From positions 2,412,001-2,476,000 of the forward strand of contig NZ_CP115859.1 of assembly GCF_027920545.1 (NCBI RefSeq): a DNA stretch of 64,000 bases. The letters run 5' to 3'. The notes under the pieces were generated by a model. It was not told the DNA's origin and searched no databases. It worked only from the letters and a program-made list of their open reading frames with translations. Positions 1 to 8,295 of this stretch are shown one piece after another. The stretch's first letter is position 1. Each line of letters begins with the position of its first letter. The translations under genes were made by a program, and so were the position numbers. The DNA is from Chryseobacterium camelliae (GTDB taxonomy: Bacteria; Bacteroidota; Bacteroidia; Flavobacteriales; Weeksellaceae).

Positions 1-1
1 A

Positions 2-736
2 AAAAATCAAAAAATTCCTATTGTAGCTCCTTTTGCAAACTCTCCGGAATTATACAACTACAGCAATCTGATTATTGTAGAAACAAACGATCAGACCTAT
101 GCTGATAAAATAGTGGACGAAGTAAGAGCTGCTTATTCTGACCAAAAAATCTATATTGTTGCAGACAGTAAAAAAACAAATGCAAATTATATCAAGAGCG
201 GTTTGGAAAAAGCGCTGAAAAAACCTAATGTCATTATTGTTAATTCAGCTTCTGAAATTCAGTTGGATCAGAATATGATGACAGGGCAGTCTGCTCCTGT
301 GATTGCTATTTTAGCTAATGATAATAATGAGGCAGGAGAAGCCTTTTCCAATAAAGTGATTTCGCTTTCCAAAGACGTTAAGGGAGTAAAAGCATTCAGT
401 ATGTACTATGTTCCTGTTTTTGAGAAAAAAATAGATGAGCTTAGTCAAGCAAATTTGGTTTATTTAATGGATAGAAAAATTAATGCTGAAGGAAGCTTCG
501 AAAAAGAAATTTTAGCAGCATATAAAAGTAAATATTGTAAAACCCCTCCAAAATATGCCATCATTGGTTTCGACGTAGTGAACGATATGCTGACAAGAGA
601 AAATAGAAAAGGAGAGATTTTCAAACAAATGAATAAGGTGCAGACTCAGTTGGCAACTAAATTTGAGTTTGTAAAGTCAAAAGCAAACGGCGCTTACGTA
701 AATACTGGTTATAGAGTTATTAGGTTAGTACCTTAA
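2..736 (+). CDS. Periplasmic-binding-protein-like domain, 5' truncated
   Basis: The reading frame is open from the window edge, so the start lies upstream. About 244 C-terminal residues remain, and the GTG at 113 is internal. The alternating strand/helix pattern (IPIVAPFANSPELYNY, IYIVADSKK, APVIAILANDNNEAGE, YAIIGFDVVNDML) resembles the type-1 periplasmic binding fold used by branched-chain amino acid receptors. In Flavobacteriia such domains often follow LysM repeats in cell-wall-associated proteins, but no LysM lies in the visible part. The ligand is unknown. A separate promoter precedes fabD, so the two genes are probably transcribed separately. The fold is fairly secure; the role is not. 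Confidence 0.6.
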   Translation, partial: KNQKIPIVAPFANSPELYNYSNLIIVETNDQTYADKIVDEVRAAYSDQKIYIVADSKKTNANYIKSGLEKALKKPNVIIVNSASEIQLDQNMMTGQSAPVIAILANDNNEAGEAFSNKVISLSKDVKGVKAFSMYYVPVFEKKIDELSQANLVYLMDRKINAEGSFEKEILAAYKSKYCKTPPKYAIIGFDVVNDMLTRENRKGEIFKQMNKVQTQLATKFEFVKSKANGAYVNTGYRVIRLVP

Positions 737-773
737 ATGATTTAATTCACTTAAAGGTATTCTTAATTATACT

Positions 774-781
774 TATATTTG
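774..781 (+). promoter_or_regulatory. fabD promoter -7 box
   Basis: TATATTTG matches the Bacteroidetes -7 consensus TAnnTTTG and lies 21 bases before the fabD ATG. It argues against the in-frame TTG at 779, which lies inside the box. Confidence 0.6.
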
Positions 782-802
782 CAAAATATTTTAAATCAAT
801 AC

Positions 803-1678
803 ATGAAAGCACTTGTATTTCCTGGGCAGGGTTCTCAGTTCGTAGGAATGGGAAAAGAATTGTATGATTCTCGAAAAGACATTAAGGACTTGATGGAATC
901 TGCCAATGAAATTTTAGGGTTCGATATTCTTTCTATTATGTTTAATGGAACGGATGAAGATCTTAAAAAAACAGAGGTTACCCAACCTTCAATTTTTATA
1001 CATTCAGTAGCTGCGCTTAAAGCAGTAAATGGTCTTGGAGCAGAAATGGTTGCAGGCCACTCTTTAGGAGAATTTTCAGCATTAGTTGCCAACGGAGTTT
1101 TATCCTTTGACGACGGTTTGAAATTGGTTTCTGAAAGAGCTAAGGCTATGCAGGCGGCTTGTGATGCTAATCCAAGCTCTATGGCGGCAATTTTAGGATT
1201 GGAAGATGCTAAAGTTGAAGAAATCTGTGCCCAGATCAGCGGAATCGTAGTTCCCGCCAATTACAATTGCCCAGGGCAATTAGTGATTTCAGGTGAAACA
1301 ACAGCAGTTGAAGAAGCTTGTGCTAAATTAAAAGAAGCGGGAGCAAAAAGAGCACTGTTATTGCCTGTAAACGGAGCGTTTCACTCTCCATTGATGCAGC
1401 CTGCACAAGAAAGATTGGCAGCTGCTATTGAACAGACAAAATTCAGAAATGCAACAATTCCTGTATATCAGAATATCACAACGACAGCTGTGATAAATCC
1501 TGATGAGATTAAACAAAATTTAATTGCACAATTGACAGGTCCGGTAAAATGGACGCAGTCAGTTCAAAATATGATTAAGGACGGTGCAACTAATTTCGTA
1601 GAAGTTGGACCCGGAAAGACGTTGCAGGGATTAATCAAGAAAATTGATAGTTCTGCAAACGTTGCTTCTGCAATCTAA
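803..1678 (+). CDS. fabD: Malonyl-CoA:ACP transacylase FabD
   Basis: FabD moves malonyl from CoA to acyl carrier protein, supplying extender units for fatty acid synthesis in the cytosol. The protein has 291 residues, near the usual 300-310. It begins MKALVFPGQGSQ, the family hallmark, and carries the nucleophile motif GHSLGE near residue 90. The active-site His lies in GAFHSPLM near residue 198. The C-terminal FVEVGPGKTLQGLIKK is also typical. I chose the ATG at 803 because the -7 box overlaps the upstream TTG. The GHMP kinase starts 14 bases after the stop, so the two genes probably share a transcript. Confidence 0.95.
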   Translation: MKALVFPGQGSQFVGMGKELYDSRKDIKDLMESANEILGFDILSIMFNGTDEDLKKTEVTQPSIFIHSVAALKAVNGLGAEMVAGHSLGEFSALVANGVLSFDDGLKLVSERAKAMQAACDANPSSMAAILGLEDAKVEEICAQISGIVVPANYNCPGQLVISGETTAVEEACAKLKEAGAKRALLLPVNGAFHSPLMQPAQERLAAAIEQTKFRNATIPVYQNITTTAVINPDEIKQNLIAQLTGPVKWTQSVQNMIKDGATNFVEVGPGKTLQGLIKKIDSSANVASAI

Positions 1679-1692
1679 TGTAATAAAAAAAC

Positions 1693-2595
1693 ATGGGCGA
1701 GATATTTTCACCGGGAAAGCTGATGCTTACTTCAGAATATTTCGCAATGGACGGAGCTCTTGTCTTAGCGGTACCTACCAAGCTGGGACAAGAGTTTTCT
1801 TTTGATGAGCAGGACGACAAGAAATCATTGATCTTCTGGAGTGCTTATCATCAAAACAAAGTATGGTTACAAGCTGTCATCGATTACAAAAATTGGCAGA
1901 TCATAGAAACCAATATTCCTTCAAGTGCTGAATTTATTTTAAAAACATTAAAAAATGTTCAGTCACTTTCTGCAATTAAATTCAAAAATAATTGTTCCTA
2001 TCATCTAAAAACCAACCTTCAGTTTCCTGCGGATTACGGTCTCGGAAGCAGCTCAACCTTAATGAACAATCTTGCGGAATGGGCGGAAATTGATCCTTTT
2101 TATTTAAACGCAATAAGTTTGGGAGGAAGCGGATACGATATTGCGGTGGCAAAAGAAAAATCTGCGGTTCTTTTTCAGAATAAGCCTGAGATTAAATATG
2201 AAAAGGTAAATTTCAATCCCTCTTTTAAAAATGAATTGATTTTTATTCACTTAAACCAGAAGCAGGATAGTCGTGAAGGAATCGCTCTTTACAAGTCTAA
2301 AAATAAGTCCCAAAAATTGGTGGATGAATTTTCGAATCTTACAAGAAATATTTTAGTATGTAATGAATTGGAAAATTTTTCTCAACTAATGTTGATTCAT
2401 GAACAAAGAATCTCTGGTTTTCTTGAAATTCCGACAGTTAAAGAAAGGTTTTTCGCTGATTGTCCGATATTTATCAAAAGTTTGGGCGCTTGGGGAGGGG
2501 ATTTTGTGATGAGCTCAAAATTTGAAGGCTTTAGGGACTATTTTTGGGGAAAAGGTTTTAACACAATTTTCGAGTATTCCGATTTAATTTATTGA
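1693..2595 (+). CDS. GYDIA-family GHMP kinase
   Basis: A 300-residue small-molecule kinase of the GHMP superfamily (galactokinase, homoserine, mevalonate and phosphomevalonate kinases). It starts FSPGKLMLTSEYF, which matches the N-terminal strand and sugar/isoprenoid-binding region. The glycine-rich phosphate loop is YGLGSSST near residue 119. The short motif GYDIA, which gives a Bacteroidetes subfamily its name, occurs near residue 150 in GGSGYDIAVAK. The true substrate is uncertain, with a mevalonate-pathway-like substrate possible. It follows fabD by 14 bases, so it is likely co-transcribed. The next gene has its own promoter. Confidence 0.8.
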   Translation: MGEIFSPGKLMLTSEYFAMDGALVLAVPTKLGQEFSFDEQDDKKSLIFWSAYHQNKVWLQAVIDYKNWQIIETNIPSSAEFILKTLKNVQSLSAIKFKNNCSYHLKTNLQFPADYGLGSSSTLMNNLAEWAEIDPFYLNAISLGGSGYDIAVAKEKSAVLFQNKPEIKYEKVNFNPSFKNELIFIHLNQKQDSREGIALYKSKNKSQKLVDEFSNLTRNILVCNELENFSQLMLIHEQRISGFLEIPTVKERFFADCPIFIKSLGAWGGDFVMSSKFEGFRDYFWGKGFNTIFEYSDLIY

Positions 2596-2682
2596 TAAAC
2601 AGTTTTTTATAAACTTGATTTTTTATTTGTCATTCTGACTTATATCATTATATTTAGACCACTTTTAACAAATAATTAATAT

Positions 2683-2690
2683 TAATTTTG
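2683..2690 (+). promoter_or_regulatory. pckA promoter -7 box
   Basis: TAATTTTG matches TAnnTTTG and lies 34 bases before the pckA ATG. I see no clear -33 element. Confidence 0.5.
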
Positions 2691-2724
2691 TTGAACAAAA
2701 AAAGAAATAGAAAATATAAGTAAA

Positions 2725-4344
2725 ATGAAAAACGCTAAAATCATCCAAGATTTAGAAAAATTAGGGATTAAAGGAGACTATGAAGTAATTTATAATCCTT
2801 CGTACGAAGCATTATATCAGGCTGAAATTTCTCCTGAAAATCAGGGGTTTGAAGAAGCTGAGCTTACGGAATCTGGTGCAGTGTCGGTAAAAACGGGGAT
2901 TTTTACAGGTCGTTCGCCTAAAGACAGATATATAGTTCAGGATGATGTTACAAGAGAAACAATTTTTTGGGATGGTAAAGTAAATTTACCAACAACACCG
3001 GAAATTTTTACATCTTGTAAAGATTTAGTGCTTAACCAACTTTCTGCGTCTAAGAAAATTTATGTGGTTGATGCTTTCTGTGGTACCAATATCGATACAA
3101 GATTAAAAGTAAGATTCATTGTTGAAGTTGCTTGGCAGGCGCATTTCGTTACGAATATGTTCATCCGTCCTTCTCACTATGAATTGGAGCACTTTGGAGA
3201 GCCTGATTTCACGGTAATCAATGGTTCTAAAACGACAAACCCGAACTGGGAAGCTCAAGGATTAAACTCTGAGAACTTTGTAATGTTCAACCTTACTGAG
3301 AAAATGCAGATTATTGGCGGAACTTGGTATGGAGGTGAAATGAAGAAAGGAATGTTCGCGATGATGAACTATTACCTTCCATTAAAAGGAATGGCTTCAA
3401 TGCACTGTTCCGCAAACGTAGGTGAAGAAGGAGATGTTGCTCTATTCTTCGGTCTTTCGGGAACAGGAAAAACTACTTTGTCTGCAGATCCGAAAAGATA
3501 TTTGATCGGTGATGATGAACACGGTTGGGATAACAATGGTGTTTTCAACTATGAAGGAGGTTGCTATGCTAAAGTAATCGATCTTTCTGCTGAAAAAGAA
3601 CCGGATATCTTCGCTGCAATCAAGAGAGATGCATTGCTTGAAAACGTAGTAGTAAATAATGGAGTAGCTGATTACTCAGACGGATCTATTACTGAGAATA
3701 CAAGAGTTTCTTATCCTATCTATCATATCAACAAAATTGTTTTGCCTTCAAAAGCAGGACACGCTAAGAAGATTGTTTATCTTTCTGCAGATGCATTCGG
3801 AGTATTGCCTCCGGTTTCTGTATTGAATGAAGATCAGGCTCAGTATCATTTCCTTTGTGGATATACTTCAAAATTAGCGGGAACTGAGAGAGGAATTACT
3901 TCTCCGGAACCTTCTTTCTCTCCTGCATTCGGAGAGGCTTTCCTTACGTTACACCCAACAATGTATTCTAAGACATTGATCGGGAAAATGAAAGAACACG
4001 GAGCTAAAGCATACTTGGTAAATACAGGATGGAACGGTACCGGGAAAAGAATTTCTTTGAAAGATACAAGAGCAATTATTGATGCAATTATCGACGGATC
4101 TATCGAAAATGCTCCTAAAACAATTGTTCCGATTATGAATCTTGAAATTCCTACGGCATTGCCAAATGTTTCTGAAGGGATTTTAGATCCTAGAAACACT
4201 TACGCAGACGCTTCTGAATGGGAAGAAAAAGCTAAAGACTTAGCTGCAAGATATATCAAAAACTTCGATCAGTACTGTGATACTGAAGAAGGTAAGAAAT
4301 TGGTTGCTTCAGGTCCTCAATTACAGGAACAAACAACAAACTAA
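2725..4344 (+). CDS. pckA: Phosphoenolpyruvate carboxykinase (ATP)
   Basis: PckA converts oxaloacetate and ATP to phosphoenolpyruvate, CO2 and ADP, the entry step of gluconeogenesis in the cytosol. At 539 residues it has normal length for the ATP-dependent class. Visible motifs include [14 protein letters not shown] near residue 57, [14 protein letters not shown] near residue 199 and the P-loop [13 protein letters not shown] near residue 245. The ligand motif GDDEHGWD follows near residue 264. It has its own promoter and a strong terminator, so it is a single-gene unit. Citrate synthase, also central carbon metabolism, lies elsewhere in the window. Confidence 0.97.
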   Translation: MKNAKIIQDLEKLGIKGDYEVIYNPSYEALYQAEISPENQGFEEAELTESGAVSVKTGIFTGRSPKDRYIVQDDVTRETIFWDGKVNLPTTPEIFTSCKDLVLNQLSASKKIYVVDAFCGTNIDTRLKVRFIVEVAWQAHFVTNMFIRPSHYELEHFGEPDFTVINGSKTTNPNWEAQGLNSENFVMFNLTEKMQIIGGTWYGGEMKKGMFAMMNYYLPLKGMASMHCSANVGEEGDVALFFGLSGTGKTTLSADPKRYLIGDDEHGWDNNGVFNYEGGCYAKVIDLSAEKEPDIFAAIKRDALLENVVVNNGVADYSDGSITENTRVSYPIYHINKIVLPSKAGHAKKIVYLSADAFGVLPPVSVLNEDQAQYHFLCGYTSKLAGTERGITSPEPSFSPAFGEAFLTLHPTMYSKTLIGKMKEHGAKAYLVNTGWNGTGKRISLKDTRAIIDAIIDGSIENAPKTIVPIMNLEIPTALPNVSEGILDPRNTYADASEWEEKAKDLAARYIKNFDQYCDTEEGKKLVASGPQLQEQTTN

Positions 4345-4352
4345 AAATATAA

Positions 4353-4381
4353 ATCCTCATCAAACGATGAGGATTTTTTTA
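4353..4381 (+). terminator. pckA terminator
   Basis: Nine-pair stem (4353-4361 with 4366-4374), loop AAAC, followed by a T run. It starts 8 bases after the pckA stop. Confidence 0.85.
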
Positions 4382-4396
4382 TTTCTACAGGGTTGC

Positions 4397-4460
4397 AAAT
4401 TTCACAAATCAAAAATTATTTTCAAGAATCCGCGTCATTTGTGAGATTTGTGGGAAATTT
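4397..4460. repeat. Imperfect intergenic palindrome, copy A
   Basis: The left arm AAATTTCACAAATC (4397-4410) pairs with GATTTGTGGGAAATTT (4445-4460), which carries two extra G. It resembles the palindrome at 12608-12674 in its CACA(A/G)AT words. It sits just beyond the end of aroQ. Function unknown; possibly a dispersed palindromic element. Confidence 0.45.
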
Positions 4461-4866
4461 ATTTCAAGCTTAAAATAGCCAATCTATATCCTTCCATTCC
4501 AAATCCGGATAACACCGCATCAGAATTTGCTGCAGTCACAGACTTCTGGCGAAACTCTTCTCTTTTGTAAATATTACTGATGTGAATCTCAATTTTCTGC
4601 TTCTGAATATTCTTTAGACAATCTGCAATCGCATAAGAATAATGAGTAAACGCTCCGGGATTAATTACCAGTGCATCAAAATCATTCTCCTGAAGCCGGT
4701 TGATAATCTCTCCTTCAATATTCGACTGATAATATTGTATTTCATGAGAAGGAAACTCAGACTTTAAAATTTCCAAATAATTTTCCATAGAAACTATTCC
4801 GTAAATTTCGGGCTCTCTTGTGCCTAACAGATTGAGATTGGGACCGTTTACAATTAAAACTTTCAT
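4459..4866 (-). CDS. aroQ: 3-dehydroquinate dehydratase, type II
   Basis: AroQ dehydrates 3-dehydroquinate to 3-dehydroshikimate, the third step of the shikimate pathway. At 135 residues it is slightly short for the type II family (about 145). The N-terminal MKVLIVNGPNLNLLGTREP is the family signature, followed by the tyrosine-bearing IYG lid. INPGAFTHYSYAIADCL and the region IEIHISNIYKREEFR (catalytic His with the active-site HxSN pattern) are intact. It stands alone on the minus strand, facing away from the riboswitch region. Confidence 0.95.
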   Translation of the reverse strand: MKVLIVNGPNLNLLGTREPEIYGIVSMENYLEILKSEFPSHEIQYYQSNIEGEIINRLQENDFDALVINPGAFTHYSYAIADCLKNIQKQKIEIHISNIYKREEFRQKSVTAANSDAVLSGFGMEGYRLAILSLK

Positions 4867-5151
4867 TCTATAAAATTAAAAACTTTTTTGAATTAATCAT
4901 GGGTAAGTTCGAGTGTTTTTCGAAATGTAATGAAGAAAAATGTATTGAGAACTATCCTAAAACTAAAAAATATGCTCGAGTCACGATAAAAATTTTGGTT
5001 CAAATTCAAATTAAAGGAAGATTTTATTGATTGCATTATTTTTAATGATATTTCTCATTTTTGAGTATTTAGCATTTTTTATAACTGTCTATTTTTGTTG
5101 ATTTTAAAATAAAATTACGTTAATTTTTATAAAAATTATATTGAAAATTTT

Positions 5152-5183
5152 AAAGTCTACTTGTTTTGTAGACTTTTTGTTTT
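5152..5183 (+). terminator. Terminator-like hairpin before the S-box promoter
   Basis: Perfect nine-pair stem AAAGTCTAC (5152-5160) with GTAGACTTT (5168-5176), a seven-base loop and a T-rich tail. No annotated plus-strand gene precedes it, so it may end a small RNA, or it may be structure around the promoter. Confidence 0.45.
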
Positions 5184-5191
5184 TAGATTTG
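5161..5191 (+). promoter_or_regulatory. Promoter of the S-box/SusCD transcript
   Basis: The -7 box TAGATTTG (5184-5191) is a perfect TAnnTTTG match. A TTG at 5161-5163 lies 20 bases upstream, within the spacing described for Flavobacterium. Transcription would start at about 5197, exactly at the first base of the aptamer stem P1. Confidence 0.7.
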
Positions 5192-5196
5192 CAACG

Positions 5197-5293
5197 GCTT
5201 ATAAAGAAAGATGGAGGGAACTGGCCCTGTGAAATCTTAACAACCTGCTTAACGTAAGGTGTTACATTCAGCCTTGAAAAAGGAAAGATAAGT
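5197..5293 (+). ncRNA. SAM-I (S-box) riboswitch aptamer
   Basis: P1 forms from CTTAT (5198-5202) and ATAAG (5288-5292). The conserved core is present in order: GATGGAGGGAACTGGCCC (5210-5227), TGAAATC, CAACCTG (5241-5247), AAGGTGTTACATTC (5256-5269) and a small P4 hairpin CCTT/AAGG. This follows the S-box consensus, a riboswitch that binds S-adenosylmethionine and usually switches off methionine genes. A weak hairpin (AGTAAA 5291-5296 with TTTACT 5322-5327) followed by a T run could be the expression platform and overlaps the 3' arm of P1. The controlled genes are the SusC/SusD pair. Confidence 0.85.
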
Positions 5294-5377
5294 AAAGTGT
5301 TAATCATGATTATTGATGCTGTTTACTGTCTTTTTTATAAAAGGCTAAAATTTAAATAGTAATAAATAAAAAGGGTT

Positions 5378-8287
5378 ATGATTAACAAAAATTTAATTAA
5401 TTCTAAGATTTGGATTCCCCCTGTTGCTGTATTTTTCTTAGGAATGATCAATGTAAAAGGACAGGAGGCAAAAAAAGATACACTTCGCGAAAAAGAGATT
5501 GATGAAGTTGTGGTAGTGGCTTACGGAAAAGCTAAAAAAACAAGTTATACAGGATCTGTAGCAACGATTTCCAGTGATAAAATCAACAACAGACCTGTTA
5601 CCAATATAACAAAAGCATTGGAAGGGCAGGTTCCGGGACTTCAGGCAGTGAGTGCTTCGGGACAACCGGGTGCTACAGCATCAATCAGAATTCGTGGAAT
5701 CGGTTCTATAAGCGCTTCGAGTAACCCGTTATTTGTAGTTGATGGAATTCCTTTTGACGGAAACATCAATTCCATAAGTCCAAACGATATCGAATCGATC
5801 AGTGTTCTGAAAGACGCTACGGCAAGTTCATTGTATGGTTCCAGAGGGGCAAACGGTGTGATCATCATTACCACAAAATCCGGTAAAAAAGGTGATGCAA
5901 GAGTAAACTTTAATATAAGCCAGGGTTTCTCAAGCAGAGCGGTAAAGGATTATGAGCAGGTAACAACAGACCAGTATTTTGAACTATACTGGGAAGCCTT
6001 GAGAAACAGATATAAATCCGGTCAGATTTCATCTCAGCAGGCGGCACAAATGGCGACTGATAATTTGGTAAATGAATTAGGAATCAATCCCTACGGATCA
6101 AATTATGCAAAACCCGTAGGAACAGACGGGAAGCTTTTATCGGGAGCAACTGCTTTATGGAATGACAACTGGAAAGATATTCTGCAAAGAGTAGCTTCGA
6201 GAAATCAGGTGGATCTGGATTTCAGTGGAGGAAGTGAGAAAAGCAATTATTTTTTCTCTCTGGGCTATTTGGATGATAAGGGAATTGCCATAGGATCCGG
6301 CTTTAGAAAATATAACACAAGATTAAAAATCAATTCTGAAGTTAAAAAATGGCTGAATGTGGGGGCAAATCTGGCGTATACAAACAGTCTTCAGGAAGCG
6401 CCGCCTTCATCAGATTCCAGAACGGATAATATTATCAATGCAGCGAGAGTAATTCCGTCTTTTTATCCTTATTATGAAAGAAATGCAGACGGAAGTTACA
6501 AGCTTGATGCAAGTGGAAATTACATCTATGATTTCGGAAAATACCGACCGACAAGTGCTTTGCAAAATGAAAATGCGGCGGCAACCTTACCGTTAGACAA
6601 AAATGAAAACCGCGAAGATAACTTCTCGGGTAAAAGTTTTGCTGAATTTACCTTTTTGCCTGAGCTGAAATTTAAAACAAGCTTTTCGGTTGATTTGGTA
6701 AATTATAACGGACATTATTATACCAATCCGTTATTGGGGCAAGGTGCAGAAATTGGTGGTTCTGTAACGAAAACAAATTCCAGAACGCTTTCTTACACGA
6801 CGAGTAATATTTTAACCTACGATAAAAAATTCGGTCAGCACCATATCAATGTGTTGGCAGGTCAGGAATTTTATCACTATGAATATCAGACGATTTCAGG
6901 AAGCAGAAGCCAGTTTTCACTGCCTTACTATTATGAACCGGATGCAGCTGCATTGTTGGGGAGTTTCAGCGGAAACAGTGATACATTAGGTTTATTGAGC
7001 TTTTTAGGAAAAGCAGAGTACGATTACCGGAATAAATATTTTGTTTCGGGATCGGTGAGAGCAGACGGTTCTTCGAGATTCTCTCCTGAAAACAGATGGG
7101 GAACTTTCTGGTCAGTAGGTGGTTCTTGGAAAGCATCTAATGAAGATTTTATTAAAAATTTAAACTTCTTTAACCAGTTGACGCTTCGTGCAAGTTATGG
7201 AGGTCAGGGAAATGATAAACTGAGCACTTATTACGCTTACCAGAGCTTATATGCTTTTTATAATAATTTAGGAGAAGGCGGAACGGTAGCCAGTAAATTG
7301 CCAACTCCGGATTTGAAATGGGAAACGAATTTAAACTTAAATGTTGGATTGGAATTCGCGATTCTGAAAAACAGAATTAAAGGGAATGTAGAATATTTCC
7401 AACGTCAGAGCAAGGATCTTTTATTTGATATGCCTTTGGCTCCGTCACTTGGTTTTAGTGGGTTTCAGGCTAATATTGGTGAATTGAAAAATACAGGTTT
7501 CGAGTTTTCATTATTCATCACTCCGGTTAAAACGAAAGATTTTGAATGGAATGTTGATCTTAATTTGAGTACGTTAAAAAATGAAATTACAAAACTTCCT
7601 AAAGGTTCAATTGTAAGCGGAACGAAATTACTGCAGGTGGGTGGATCCATTTATGATTTCTTCATTCCTGAATGGGCGGGAGTAGATCCGACTAACGGGA
7701 AACCGCTTTGGAAAACAATTACGACAGATGCAAGCGGAAATACGGTAGAAGGAACAACCTCGGAATATGCAAAAGCAACAAAAACATTGCAGGGTTCATC
7801 ACTTCCGAAAGTAATGGGAGGTTTAACGACAAGTTTGGTGTATAAAAACTTTGATTTTTCAACATTGATAACATTCAGTATCGGAGGAAAAATTCTAGAT
7901 AATGATTACACGATGATTATGCATAACGGAAGTTCAGCAGGTCGTTCGTGGAGCTCAGAAATGCTGAACCGATGGACTCCTGAAAATCCTTACACGGATG
8001 TTCCTGCTTTGAGTACCACAACGAACAACTGGACTTCGGCATCATCAAGGTTTTTATACTCGGGAACGTATGCGAGAGTGAAGAATGTAAGCTTGGGGTA
8101 CACACTTCCGACGGATTACTTTGGAAAAATAGGATTAAAGAAATTCAGAGTTTATGTTCAGGCAGAGAATCTCTTAACATTCTACAAACATAAAGGAATG
8201 GATCCGGAACAGACATTAGACGGAACAACCTATTACAGGTATCCTGCGATGAGAACAATCACTTTTGGTGTACAGGCAACTCTTTAA
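5378..8287 (+). CDS. SusC/RagA-type TonB-dependent outer membrane receptor
   Basis: A 969-residue outer-membrane beta-barrel that, with its SusD partner, imports a nutrient using energy from TonB. An export signal occupies residues 1-29. A TonB-box-like stretch DEVVVVAYG follows at about 42-50, then the plug with VPGLQAVSASGQPG and the SusC signature LKDATASSLYGSRGANGVI near residues 144-162. The barrel fills the rest and ends in an aromatic-rich strand (TFGVQATL). The usual N-terminal carboxypeptidase-D-like domain is absent, because the TonB box follows the signal directly. Being downstream of an S-box suggests a methionine-related substrate. No carbohydrate enzymes are adjacent. Confidence 0.92.
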   Translation: MINKNLINSKIWIPPVAVFFLGMINVKGQEAKKDTLREKEIDEVVVVAYGKAKKTSYTGSVATISSDKINNRPVTNITKALEGQVPGLQAVSASGQPGATASIRIRGIGSISASSNPLFVVDGIPFDGNINSISPNDIESISVLKDATASSLYGSRGANGVIIITTKSGKKGDARVNFNISQGFSSRAVKDYEQVTTDQYFELYWEALRNRYKSGQISSQQAAQMATDNLVNELGINPYGSNYAKPVGTDGKLLSGATALWNDNWKDILQRVASRNQVDLDFSGGSEKSNYFFSLGYLDDKGIAIGSGFRKYNTRLKINSEVKKWLNVGANLAYTNSLQEAPPSSDSRTDNIINAARVIPSFYPYYERNADGSYKLDASGNYIYDFGKYRPTSALQNENAAATLPLDKNENREDNFSGKSFAEFTFLPELKFKTSFSVDLVNYNGHYYTNPLLGQGAEIGGSVTKTNSRTLSYTTSNILTYDKKFGQHHINVLAGQEFYHYEYQTISGSRSQFSLPYYYEPDAAALLGSFSGNSDTLGLLSFLGKAEYDYRNKYFVSGSVRADGSSRFSPENRWGTFWSVGGSWKASNEDFIKNLNFFNQLTLRASYGGQGNDKLSTYYAYQSLYAFYNNLGEGGTVASKLPTPDLKWETNLNLNVGLEFAILKNRIKGNVEYFQRQSKDLLFDMPLAPSLGFSGFQANIGELKNTGFEFSLFITPVKTKDFEWNVDLNLSTLKNEITKLPKGSIVSGTKLLQVGGSIYDFFIPEWAGVDPTNGKPLWKTITTDASGNTVEGTTSEYAKATKTLQGSSLPKVMGGLTTSLVYKNFDFSTLITFSIGGKILDNDYTMIMHNGSSAGRSWSSEMLNRWTPENPYTDVPALSTTTNNWTSASSRFLYSGTYARVKNVSLGYTLPTDYFGKIGLKKFRVYVQAENLLTFYKHKGMDPEQTLDGTTYYRYPAMRTITFGVQATL

Positions 8288-8295
8288 CATTTAAA

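Larger units (their letters stand above)
4867..5377. other. Long intergenic region: candidate sRNA, promoter and S-box
   Basis: These 511 bases contain no convincing protein gene. From left to right I see a -7-like box TATTTTTG at 5090-5097, a terminator-like hairpin at 5152-5178, a clear promoter at 5161-5191 and an S-box aptamer at 5197-5293. Leader sequence then runs up to the SusC start. The first 220 bases are AT-rich without recognisable signals. Confidence 0.6.
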
